Below, piece after piece: positions 39,365 to 47,926 of a stretch of DNA of 64,000 nt. The stretch is from Palauibacter sp022826685. GTDB lineage: Bacteria > Gemmatimonadota > Gemmatimonadetes > Palauibacterales > Palauibacteraceae. The position numbers were made by a program, and so were the translations under genes. The stretch is from assembly GCF_965221685.1 (NCBI RefSeq), contig NZ_OZ244907.1. The stretch is one strand, 5' to 3'. How positions within the stretch are numbered: position 1 is the first letter of the stretch; each line of letters opens with the position of its first letter. The notes under the pieces were generated by a model. That model was not told the origin of the DNA. It saw nothing but the letters and a program-made list of their open reading frames with translations, and made no database searches.

Positions 39365-40689
39365 CGCTGCAAGCCCTGCCGCAGGCGCAGGACGAAGAGG
39401 CCCTCATCCTTGCTGGTTACGACGAAGAGGCCGCTCTCGAAGTAGGGGTAGGTCGACCAGGAGCCGTCGAAGTTCGTTTCGTCGTGCTCGGGCACGGTGT
39501 CGAAGTATCCGACCTCGCGGGGGTTCAGGGGGTCCGCGATGTCGAGGATCCGAACGCCGAACGTGTAGTTGGAGTGGTAGATGAATCCCTCGTGGACATA
39601 GATGTTGTGGTCGATCGCACCGGTGGGACCCAGGTGTTCCGCAGCCAGGACGGGATCGTCGAGGTCGGTGAGATCCCACACCAGCATTCGGGTCCGTGAG
39701 ACCTGGTTGGTGTATTCGTCCGCCTCATCGTTCTGGTAGAAATACCGGTGGTCCTCGCTGAGCCACCCCTGGTGGACGTACCCGTAATCCGCGTAGCGAG
39801 CGGTCGACAGCGTCGTCGGATTCGCCTTGTCGGTGACATCCGACAGCACGATCGCGTTTTCGTTCGAGCCCACGCAGATCTCCCGGCCCGCGTGCTCTGC
39901 ATCGGGCCCCCGATACACGACGCACTGGACGTCGTGCGTGTAGCCGGCGCCGCGGCGCCCGGTCCCCTCCTCCGCGTGACACCCCGCAAACGTCGGGTTC
40001 TGCGGACTGGAAACATCGATCATGTGCAGGCCCCCACCGCAGGTCTCGCCGCCGGAGTTGCTGCCGACGGCGTACGCGAAGCCGGTCTCCTCGTTGATCG
40101 CGATGTTGTGGACGGCACTCACATCCCGGTAGCGCGCATCCGCCTTCAACTCGGTGAACTCCGTCAGCCCGCGAAGGCGCGTGAGGTCGAGCACCTGTAC
40201 TCCGTGTCCGGTGCTTTCGGAGACCACGAATACGTGATCCGCGTATACCTTCATGTCGCGCCAAACGCTGTGCGAGATCGCGGACGGCATGAACGCGACG
40301 GGCCGCGGCTCGACGGGGGTCGAGAGATCGACGATGGCGAGTCCGTCGTGACGACCGACCAGCGCATACTCCACCCCGGTCTGCGGGTCGGTCCACCCCC
40401 AGATGTCGTTCGTGAACCAGCGTTCGCTGCCCCCGCCAGGGGGACGGCCCGGTGTCAGATTCGGCAGGGACACACGCCCGACGAGGTCCACGCCCTCGCA
40501 CGGGAATCTGAACGCCCGGCCCCCCTGGCAGACGGTCACCGCCGTGGCGACGGGTGCCGAAGGCGGTTCGGGCGGCTCGGGCGGGCCCGTCGGGCTCTCA
40601 CCGCATGCGAGCGAGAGAAGGGCGAGCAGGAGAGCGGCGCCCCGCGTGGCGGCGGGGAGGTTACCGGGGGTGCGCCCTTCGACTTCCAT
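39361..40689 (-). CDS. Choice-of-anchor B/LVIVD-repeat lipoprotein, copy 1
   Basis: 442 residues. Signal with lipobox LLSLACGES, proline-rich linker, then the same LVIVD propeller (for example VEYALVGRHDGLAIVDLSTP and SHSVWRDMKVYADHVFVVSE). The middle part (NIAINEETGFAYAVGSNSGG) is nearly identical to copy 2, while the N-terminal linkers differ. ATG 40689 is 8 nt after the NHL gene's stop; the longer frame to 41019 is antisense to that gene. Confidence 0.85.
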   Translation of the reverse strand: MEVEGRTPGNLPAATRGAALLLALLSLACGESPTGPPEPPEPPSAPVATAVTVCQGGRAFRFPCEGVDLVGRVSLPNLTPGRPPGGGSERWFTNDIWGWTDPQTGVEYALVGRHDGLAIVDLSTPVEPRPVAFMPSAISHSVWRDMKVYADHVFVVSESTGHGVQVLDLTRLRGLTEFTELKADARYRDVSAVHNIAINEETGFAYAVGSNSGGETCGGGLHMIDVSSPQNPTFAGCHAEEGTGRRGAGYTHDVQCVVYRGPDAEHAGREICVGSNENAIVLSDVTDKANPTTLSTARYADYGYVHQGWLSEDHRYFYQNDEADEYTNQVSRTRMLVWDLTDLDDPVLAAEHLGPTGAIDHNIYVHEGFIYHSNYTFGVRILDIADPLNPREVGYFDTVPEHDETNFDGSWSTYPYFESGLFVVTSKDEGLFVLRLRQGLQR

Positions 40690-40697
40690 CGGCCGGC

Positions 40698-41867
40698 TCA
40701 GTTCGTCAGGAGCAGACGCGGGCCGAGGAGCCGGTTCGGGTCCGCGTCCGGCTTGGGGGTGAACTTGTTGATCCAGCCCCCGCTGTAGGACGCGATATAC
40801 AGGTTGCCGTCCCCGTCCATGTCCATCTGGTGCGGGAGCGAGAGGCCGCCCGGCCAGATCCCGCGCCCGATGGCGCCCGCCGCGCCGTAGGCGCCCCAGT
40901 AGTCCTGGAGGACGCCGTCCCGATCGTACTTCAGGACGCGGTTCAGCGACGCATCCAGCACCCACACGGCGCCGTTCTCGTCGAGCCAGATGTTCACGGG
41001 GTCGAAGATGTTCGGCCATTCCTCGATGAACTCGCCGTCGTGCGTGAACAGCTGGAGGCGCTCGTTCTGACGGTCCCCGACGTAGACCCGATCCTCGTCC
41101 ACCGCGAGGCCGTGCAGGAGATCGAACTCACCGGGTCCGGTGCCGAGCCCTCCCCACTGCATGATGAACTCCCCGTCCTCGGAATACTTGATGATCCGCG
41201 AGTTCCAGTACCCGTCTGCGAGGAGGAAGCTCCCGTCCGGGAGGAAGGCGAGCTTGGACGGCCAGCCGTAGGTGTAGGGTCCCCAGTCGTCCCGGGCGCG
41301 GGCGGCTTCGCGCGTCTTCGGGTGATCGCGTTCGCCGAGGCGCATGACGATCTCGCTGCCGTCGTTCGTGAACTTGACGACCTGCATGTGTCCTTCGCCG
41401 CCGCCACTGTCGATCACCCACACGTGCCGGTCGGGGTCGTAGGGGCTGATGTACACCTGGTGCGGGAGGGTGAAGATCGAATCCCACTGGGCCCACTGTT
41501 CCACGATCTCGCCGTTCCCGTTCGCGACGACGATGTAGTTCGTGCGGCGGAGGCGCCCCTCGCGGGGGGCCGACCGGTCGGCGGGCCAGTCGCCGCGCGT
41601 GACGACGATGATGCGGTCCTCGTGGTCCACGGCGACGCCGGCCACCTGCCCCCAGCCCCATTCGTCGTCGTGGTCGGGCGCGGACTTCCACCAGCCGGCC
41701 ACGGGATCGTAGGGTCCGGTGCGGTCGTCTCCCCCCTTCACGGCGGCGCCGTTCAGTGCGCCGGATCCGTCCGTCGTCGCGGCGGCCGCGCGGTCTCCGG
41801 CTTCGCACCCCGAGAGGGCAAGCGCGGCGGCAAGGGCGAGCGTCAAGCGACACGGGGGGGTCTTCAT
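40698..41867 (-). CDS. NHL-repeat beta-propeller lipoprotein
   Basis: 389 residues. Signal with lipobox ALSGCEAG. Six NHL-like blades, for example GWGQVAGVAVDHEDRIIVVT, LPHQVYISPYDPDRHVWVID, PSKLAFLPDGSFLLADGYWN, LHGLAVDEDRVYVGDRQNER and DPVNIWLDENGAVWVLDASL. The pattern resembles peptidyl-alpha-hydroxyglycine lyase-type propellers, but no catalytic set is evident. It is the fourth gene of the secreted-protein operon. Confidence 0.8.
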   Translation of the reverse strand: MKTPPCRLTLALAAALALSGCEAGDRAAAATTDGSGALNGAAVKGGDDRTGPYDPVAGWWKSAPDHDDEWGWGQVAGVAVDHEDRIIVVTRGDWPADRSAPREGRLRRTNYIVVANGNGEIVEQWAQWDSIFTLPHQVYISPYDPDRHVWVIDSGGGEGHMQVVKFTNDGSEIVMRLGERDHPKTREAARARDDWGPYTYGWPSKLAFLPDGSFLLADGYWNSRIIKYSEDGEFIMQWGGLGTGPGEFDLLHGLAVDEDRVYVGDRQNERLQLFTHDGEFIEEWPNIFDPVNIWLDENGAVWVLDASLNRVLKYDRDGVLQDYWGAYGAAGAIGRGIWPGGLSLPHQMDMDGDGNLYIASYSGGWINKFTPKPDADPNRLLGPRLLLTN

Positions 41868-41894
41868 GCGGTCTCCATCGTCCGGGGGTTGCCG

Positions 41895-43865
41895 TCAGCG
41901 CGAGTTCGGCCTGCCGCTGCCGGACCGCTTCTCCTCCTGATCCGTCGCGGCGGGCGCCCAGGGATCATCGATGCCGGCGCCGGGGCACGAGTCGCCCGTG
42001 TCCAGGAAGTGCGTGTGCAGGCACTCGAGCGTCGCGCCGAGACTCGTCAGCAGGTCGACCGTCTCCGGGAACGGGACGCGGGTGAAGAACCCGGCCCGCC
42101 CGCCGCGCGCCATGTCCGCCGTGGACTGCCCGAGGCGGGTGATCGCGGTCACGTCCCCGCCCTGCGACACGAGGTATTCGATGAGGTCGTTGTCGCCGCG
42201 CGACGCGGCGTAGTGCATCGGCGTGTAGAGCCACGAGTCGCGCTGGTCGACGTCCGCGCCGAGTTCCTCGATCAGGTACTTCACGGCGGGGATGAACTGG
42301 TCGGGCCGGTTGCGGACGCTGAACGCGCCGAGCCCCAGGTAGCCTCCGCCCGCGGCGGCGTGGATCGGCCAGGCGTTGGGCGCGCCCTCCGGGATCCAGG
42401 GCAGCGCGGAGTCCTCCTGCTGACGGCCGTCCTGCTGACGGCGCTCCCGCATCCCGACTTCGGGCCAGCGCGTGGGGATGTGCGGATCCGCACCGTGCGC
42501 GATGAGCAGCTTCATCGCCTCGAGGTCCTGGGCGAAGGCCGCCCGCCAGAACGGCGTCGCCCCCGTGAGGTCGATCCCCATCTTCGTGAGGCCGTATTCC
42601 CAGTACCACAGGTGCGTGTTCAGGCGCCGGTTGGGATCGGCCCCGGCCTCGAGCAGCGCGCGAAGCACGTCCATGTGGCCGGCGTCCTGCAGGTCCTGCG
42701 CGCGCGGCTGCGGGTAGTTGGACTTCGGGGCCCACTGGGTCTGGAGGACGGCGAAGAGGGGCGTCGCCCCGTCCGTCGTCGCTGCGAGGTCGGGATCGGC
42801 CCCGCGCTCGATGAGGACGAGCGCCAGGTCGAACTGGCCGTTGAGCGCCGCCATGAGGAGCGGGCTCGTGGCGTCCGCGCTCGCCTGGTCGATGTCCGCG
42901 CCGCCGTCGAGGAGGGCCGTGGCCGCTTCGATGTGGCCCTCGCGGGCCGCGTGCAGCAGCGCGGTCATGCCGCCGGTCCGGCCGACGAGCACCTCGCGGT
43001 ACGGCGGACGGATGAGGTCGGGGCCGCCCGGATAGTCGGGCCCCAGGCGGCCGAGCGAATGTGCGCTGACCTCGCCGACGTCGTAGCCGGAACGGAGGAA
43101 CTCGCGCTGGGCGCGGATGGCCGCCTGCACGCGGGCCGGGCCGGGCTCGCCCGGCCACTCGGCTTCGGGGTCCACCTCGGGCCCGTACGGTCCGAGCGTC
43201 TCCGGGGGCGCCCCGATCATGTCCCGCATGCGGCGGTTGGCCTCACGGTCCAGCGCCAGACTGGGCAGGACGTCGACCACGGCGGTCGCGATGCCGGGGT
43301 CGGCGCCGGCCTCGAGCAGCGCGGCCGCGGCGGCCGGCCGGTTCGCGGCGGCGGCGAACATCACGGGTGTCTGCCCCGCCGACCCCTCCCGGGCGTTCGG
43401 ATCCGCGCCGTGGTCGAGCAGCGCGGCCACGGCCGACCGGCCGTCCACGGCGGCGGCGGCGAGGTGCAGCGCGGTCACGCCGCTGTTCGTCGTCGCGGCG
43501 TCCGCGTCGGCCCCGGCCTCGAGCAGGAGCGCGACGACGGGCCCGTGCCCTCCGCGGGCCGCCAGGTGCAGCGGCGCATAGCGGCCGATCCGCGTCCCGG
43601 CGTCCACCGCCGCGCCCGCATCGATCAGCGCCCGGGCCACGTCCGCGTGGCCGCGCTCGGCGGCGAAGTGCAGCGCCGTCATCCCGTCGCCCCGCGCCGC
43701 ATTCACGTCCGCGCCGTCCCCTACGAGCGCGCGCACGACCTCCGCCGCCCCGTCGCGCGCCGCTTCGAGCAGCCGGTCATCGGAAGCGGACGCCGCCTCC
43801 TGCGCGGCCGAAACCGCCGGGAGGAGGGCCGACAGCAGGAGCGCGACCGCGAAGGGCCGCCTCAT
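41895..43865 (-). CDS. Ankyrin-repeat protein, exported
   Basis: 656 residues. Cleavable signal (VALLLSALLPAVSAAQ), then two blocks of ankyrin repeats, roughly 30-200 and 300-590, with units such as GMTALHFAAERGHADVARAL, ALLEAGADPN and TPMHYAASRGDNDLIEYL. At least nine repeats are readable. The spacer between (about 200-300) is rich in Pro and Gly. Ankyrin proteins mediate protein contacts. In host-associated bacteria they are often effectors, but the signal peptide and operon argue for a periplasmic or surface role here. The start overlaps the DUF1552 stop by ATGA. Confidence 0.85.
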   Translation of the reverse strand: MRRPFAVALLLSALLPAVSAAQEAASASDDRLLEAARDGAAEVVRALVGDGADVNAARGDGMTALHFAAERGHADVARALIDAGAAVDAGTRIGRYAPLHLAARGGHGPVVALLLEAGADADAATTNSGVTALHLAAAAVDGRSAVAALLDHGADPNAREGSAGQTPVMFAAAANRPAAAAALLEAGADPGIATAVVDVLPSLALDREANRRMRDMIGAPPETLGPYGPEVDPEAEWPGEPGPARVQAAIRAQREFLRSGYDVGEVSAHSLGRLGPDYPGGPDLIRPPYREVLVGRTGGMTALLHAAREGHIEAATALLDGGADIDQASADATSPLLMAALNGQFDLALVLIERGADPDLAATTDGATPLFAVLQTQWAPKSNYPQPRAQDLQDAGHMDVLRALLEAGADPNRRLNTHLWYWEYGLTKMGIDLTGATPFWRAAFAQDLEAMKLLIAHGADPHIPTRWPEVGMRERRQQDGRQQEDSALPWIPEGAPNAWPIHAAAGGGYLGLGAFSVRNRPDQFIPAVKYLIEELGADVDQRDSWLYTPMHYAASRGDNDLIEYLVSQGGDVTAITRLGQSTADMARGGRAGFFTRVPFPETVDLLTSLGATLECLHTHFLDTGDSCPGAGIDDPWAPAATDQEEKRSGSGRPNSR

Positions 43866-45289
43866 TTTGCGCCGCTCCCGCCCGAGGCCGCCTCGCCCGT
43901 GAATTCGAGCGGGAAGATCCCGTCGCTGTCGCCGAAGGTGGCCATCTGCGGGTGTCCGATCTTCCGCATGAGGCTCACGAACGCGTTCGCCATCGGGGTC
44001 CCGTCGGGGGCCCGCAGGTGGACTCCGCCCTCGAGCGCCCCGTTCGCCCCTCCCATGAGCAGCAGCGGCGCCCGCCGGTGGTTGTGGAGGTTCCCGTCCG
44101 CCATCGGCGACCCCCACACGATCGCCGTCTTGTCGAGCAGCGACGCGTCGCCCTCCACCGTGTCCCGCATCTTCTCCAGGAAGTACGCGACCTGCCCGAG
44201 CCGGTACGTGTTGATCTTGTTGAAGTCCATGATGTCCTCGGGGACATTCCCGTGGTGCGAGGCCCCGTGGACGGACTTCGTCGTCCCGCTCTCCGGGAAG
44301 GTCCGGTTGGACTGGTCGAAGCCGGTCTTGAAGGTGATGACGCGCGTGAGGTCGGTCTGCAGCGCGAGCAGTTGCAGGTCGAACATCAGCTGCATGTGCT
44401 CCTCGAAGGAGTCGGGGACCCCGGAGGGCGCTTCCGGCATCTCCCGTTCCTCCCCGCTCGAGTTGCGCGCCTCGACGAGCTGGATCCGGCGCTCGATCTC
44501 GCGGATGTGCTCGACATATTCGTCCAGCGCGACCCGGTCCGCCGCGCCCAGCGTCCTTCGGAGCCGGGCGACCTCGGTCGCGATCCAGTCGATCATGCTC
44601 CGATCCGTGCGGCGCCGTGCCGCCCGGTCCTCGGCCGAGTCCCCGGCGCCGAACAGGCGCTCGAACACGACGCGCGGCTCCCGGATCGCCGGCAGCGGCT
44701 GGTTCGGCGACGCCCACGCGAGCGATGTCGTGTACGCGCAGTGGTAGTTGTACGCGCACCCTCCGCCGCGATCGATGCCCTCGATGCAGAGTTCGAGCGA
44801 GGGGAGCACCGTCTCCCGCCCGAACCGCTGCGCGTGCAGCTGGTCGAGCGAGGTGCCGAGGAAGATGTCCGACCCCTGCGTCTGCTTCGGATGCGCCTGG
44901 GTGAGGAACACGGCCGTCGACCGATCGTGGTCGCCGCCGATCTCCTCCGCCCGGAACGCTTCCGCCGAGCGGCAGTCCGTGTTGCTCACGATCGTCGTGT
45001 ACTCGCGGAACGCCTCCAGCGGCTTGAGCTGGCTGTCCGCCACGAGTTCGAAGTCGCGGCCCGTCGCCGCGGGCGCGAACAGGTGGCGTTCGTCGCCCCA
45101 GTCGCTCGAACCCGCCACCCCCATCGACTCCTCGATGCAGACCAGGCGCGTGAACTCCGCCGCCTTCATCGGGTCGGCCCACAGCCTTCCGGCGGGGACC
45201 ATCGCGTCGAGGAGGGGCAGCGCGACGCTGGCGCCGGCCCCCCGGAGGAAGGTGCGGCGCGAGAGGTGTGTACCGGTGATGAAGTTCAT
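43862..45289 (-). CDS. DUF1552 domain protein, Tat-exported
   Basis: 475 residues. A twin-arginine signal (SRRTFLRGAGASVALPLL) is followed by the DUF1552 domain with LVCIEESMGVAG and a C-terminal NKINTYRLGQVAYFLEKMRD, SPMADGNLHNHRRAPLLLMG. Such proteins are almost always next to DUF1592 proteins in Planctomycetota, Gemmatimonadota, Acidobacteriota and Myxococcota; their job is unknown. It overlaps its two neighbours by 4 bp each. Confidence 0.9.
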   Translation of the reverse strand: MNFITGTHLSRRTFLRGAGASVALPLLDAMVPAGRLWADPMKAAEFTRLVCIEESMGVAGSSDWGDERHLFAPAATGRDFELVADSQLKPLEAFREYTTIVSNTDCRSAEAFRAEEIGGDHDRSTAVFLTQAHPKQTQGSDIFLGTSLDQLHAQRFGRETVLPSLELCIEGIDRGGGCAYNYHCAYTTSLAWASPNQPLPAIREPRVVFERLFGAGDSAEDRAARRRTDRSMIDWIATEVARLRRTLGAADRVALDEYVEHIREIERRIQLVEARNSSGEEREMPEAPSGVPDSFEEHMQLMFDLQLLALQTDLTRVITFKTGFDQSNRTFPESGTTKSVHGASHHGNVPEDIMDFNKINTYRLGQVAYFLEKMRDTVEGDASLLDKTAIVWGSPMADGNLHNHRRAPLLLMGGANGALEGGVHLRAPDGTPMANAFVSLMRKIGHPQMATFGDSDGIFPLEFTGEAASGGSGAK

Positions 45290-47799
45290 GAGCCTGCTCC
45301 ACTTCTCGTGCGGTCTTCCGCCGCCTCTTCTTCGTCCACGGCGGGCGCGGGACGCGCCATCCGGAAGGGGTCGCTGTTCACGACGCCGAGGATGAAGGAG
45401 GACATGCGGTAGTCGTTGGCTTCCGCTTCGCGTGCGATGGCCCGGATCCCGGGCTGGTCGTAGTACTCCGCGCGTCGCCCGGTGGCGTACGCGAGCAGGT
45501 GCGCGGTGAAGTTCCGGACGAGCGGGATCGGCCGCTTCATGAGGACGTGGACGAGTTCCGCCGGCGTGCTCACGTCGGTCCCGTCGTAGAAGGTCCCCCG
45601 CGTGTCGAGCGCGACGCCGTTCTCGCGAACCCGCACCCGACCGGTCACATCGTAGTTGTCGAGCGCGAGCCCGATCGGGTCCATGAACCGGTGGCAGGCG
45701 CGACACGTCGGGCTGGCCGCGTGCATCTCGAGCCGCTCCCGCGTCGTCAGCAGCCGCCCCGACCGGGCGGATTCCGTCTCGTCGAAGGCGGGGATGTCGG
45801 GGGGCGGGGGCGGAGGCGGCGTGCCCATGAGCACCTCCATCACCCACTTCCCGCGCAGCACCGGCGACGTGCGCGCGGACATCGACGTGAGGAGCAGTAC
45901 GCTCCCGTGCCCCAGCACCCCGCGCCGGCTGTGGTCCGGATAGCTCAGCCGCCGGAACTCGGGTCCCGACACCCCCGGGATCCCGTAGTGGCCGGCGAGG
46001 CGCTCGTTCAGGAAGGTGTAGTCCGCCGTGAACAGCTCGAGCAGGCTCCGGTCCTCCCGGACGAGGTGATCGAAGAAGAGTTGCGTCTCCCGGACCAGGT
46101 CCTCGCGAAGCTGACCGGTGAAGTCCGGGTAGAGGTAGGGCTCGGGCTGGTTGTCCTCCGCATCCTGGAGCCGCAGCCACTGCGAGGCGAAACGCGTGGA
46201 GAGCGCCTCCGCGCGCGGGTCCGCGAGCATCCGACGCACCTGCGCCTCGAGGACCGCCGGATCCGACAGCCGTCGCTCCGCGGCCAGCGTCAGCAGTTCG
46301 TCGTCCGGGCTCGCTGCCCAGAGGAAGAACGAGAGGCGCGACGCGAGGTCCACGTCCGCGATCGGGTAGCTCTCGCCGGGCGCGATCTCGGACGGCGCCT
46401 GCTCGAGACGGAAGATGAAGGAGGGGTTGGCGAGGATCGCCTGCAGCGCGGTCCGGACCCCGATCTCGAAGCCTTCCTCTGACGCGGCGTCATCGTAGAA
46501 GGCCATGGGCCCCGCGAGATCGTCCTCCGTCATCGGCCGCCGGTAGGCCGCGCGCCCGAGCCGGGTCACGATGGCCTCCGCGCAGGCCCGAGCCTCCGCC
46601 GGCGCGACCGGTGCCTGCGCTGTCTCCGCCGGCCCATCCTGACCGGGATGGCAATGGAAGATCTTCCGTCGACTCGCCGTCTCGGAGAGTCCGGAACTGC
46701 GGCGGGGACCCGTGATCATCAAGTCGCTCAGGTGGGGGAGCGCGGTGATCCCGTAGTTCGCCCACGCCTGGGAGTCCTCGCCTCCGACGAAGGACCAGCC
46801 CGGCGTCTTCAGGCGGTCCTCGTACGGCCCCTCGATCGTGCGCACGAACGCCGCCGCGACCTGGCGCTGGCCCGCCTTCACGAAGATGGGTTCCGTGCGG
46901 ATCGGCACCGTCGAGCGTCCGCCGTGCTCGAGACCGAGGAGGGCGACCCCTTCTCCGTCGATCGAGATGTCGACGTCCTGGAAGCCGGTCCCCTGCCCGA
47001 AGAGCGTCTCGACCGAGACCACGTAGTCTCCGTCCACCGGGAAATCGTGGGTCACAACCATCCCGCCGCGCGTCCCGTACGGCGTGCCCTCGATGTGATC
47101 CCAGGCGTGCTGCGAGACGTCGATCGGGTTCGTGTACTTGGCGGTCTTCGAGAGGGCGGCCGGGTTGCCGACCGCGATCCGGCTCACCTCCGTGGCGGCC
47201 CTGAGGTAGGCCTCGAGGAGCGTGGTCGAGAGGCCCTGCGCGTCCGACATGTTGTCGAAGGCGCCGAGGTAGGTGTCCGCCGGAAGCCAGCGACCGGCGT
47301 CGATCTCGAGGTCGAGGAGATCGCGGACGACGCGCTCGTATTCGGCCCGGTTCAGGCGCTGGAAGCGCCGCGAGCCGGGGTTCCGGTCGCGGGCGGCCTC
47401 GCGGTCGACCACGGTCTCGAGCGTCTCGACGAGGGCGAGGAGCGTGTCCGGCGAGGGCCGACGCTGGCCGGGCGGCGGCATCATCCCCGCGCGGAGCTTG
47501 CGGATCATCTTCTCCGCCGTGGGGGCCCGGTCGTGCGCCGCCTCCACGTCGAACGTCTCCAGCGTGAGGTTCCCGCGCAGGAGGCGCTCGTTGTGGCAGC
47601 GGACGCAGTAGCGCTGGACGACCGCCGTCAGATCCGCCGTATCCGCGAGCGCAGCCACATCGGCCGACGCAGCCACGTAAGCCGCCGCAGCGGGCGTTTG
47701 CTCAGGGAGCGGGATGGCGCCGGACGCAGGATCCCCCACCGGCTGCCCCAACAGAGCAAACCACAACCAGAGGATCGCACTCACACTCAGTGTCTTCAC
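45286..47799 (-). CDS. DUF1592 protein with planctomycete-type cytochrome c motif
   Basis: 837 residues. Signal peptide, one heme-c site C65-V-R-C68-H69, then the DUF1587-DUF1595-DUF1592-DUF1588-DUF1585 order, including RFQRLNRAEYERVVRDLLDL, LSFFLWAASPDDELL, RRGVLGHGSVLLLTSMS and CRACHRFMDPIGLALDNYD (a second CxxCH). It is the operon head; GTG 47799 has AAGGA 7 nt upstream. A redox or carbohydrate-binding role has been proposed for the family, but no function is established. Confidence 0.9.
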   Translation of the reverse strand: MKTLSVSAILWLWFALLGQPVGDPASGAIPLPEQTPAAAAYVAASADVAALADTADLTAVVQRYCVRCHNERLLRGNLTLETFDVEAAHDRAPTAEKMIRKLRAGMMPPPGQRRPSPDTLLALVETLETVVDREAARDRNPGSRRFQRLNRAEYERVVRDLLDLEIDAGRWLPADTYLGAFDNMSDAQGLSTTLLEAYLRAATEVSRIAVGNPAALSKTAKYTNPIDVSQHAWDHIEGTPYGTRGGMVVTHDFPVDGDYVVSVETLFGQGTGFQDVDISIDGEGVALLGLEHGGRSTVPIRTEPIFVKAGQRQVAAAFVRTIEGPYEDRLKTPGWSFVGGEDSQAWANYGITALPHLSDLMITGPRRSSGLSETASRRKIFHCHPGQDGPAETAQAPVAPAEARACAEAIVTRLGRAAYRRPMTEDDLAGPMAFYDDAASEEGFEIGVRTALQAILANPSFIFRLEQAPSEIAPGESYPIADVDLASRLSFFLWAASPDDELLTLAAERRLSDPAVLEAQVRRMLADPRAEALSTRFASQWLRLQDAEDNQPEPYLYPDFTGQLREDLVRETQLFFDHLVREDRSLLELFTADYTFLNERLAGHYGIPGVSGPEFRRLSYPDHSRRGVLGHGSVLLLTSMSARTSPVLRGKWVMEVLMGTPPPPPPPDIPAFDETESARSGRLLTTRERLEMHAASPTCRACHRFMDPIGLALDNYDVTGRVRVRENGVALDTRGTFYDGTDVSTPAELVHVLMKRPIPLVRNFTAHLLAYATGRRAEYYDQPGIRAIAREAEANDYRMSSFILGVVNSDPFRMARPAPAVDEEEAAEDRTRSGAGS

Positions 47800-47926
47800 G
47801 CGCCCGTCCTTCGAGATCGACGGATGACGCTGCCTTGCAACCTTTCAACTTAGGAAACGTCATCTCCACGGGCCACGCCGGGACCGGAGCTCCCCGCTTC
47901 GCGGGGCCGCTACGCGTGATACCGGC

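Noticed and set aside
40554..44747. A 1397-codon plus-strand open frame
   Set aside because: It lies antisense to four well-supported minus-strand genes (LVIVD, NHL, ankyrin and DUF1552). The product is Arg/Val-rich without domains. Long antisense frames are expected at this GC content.
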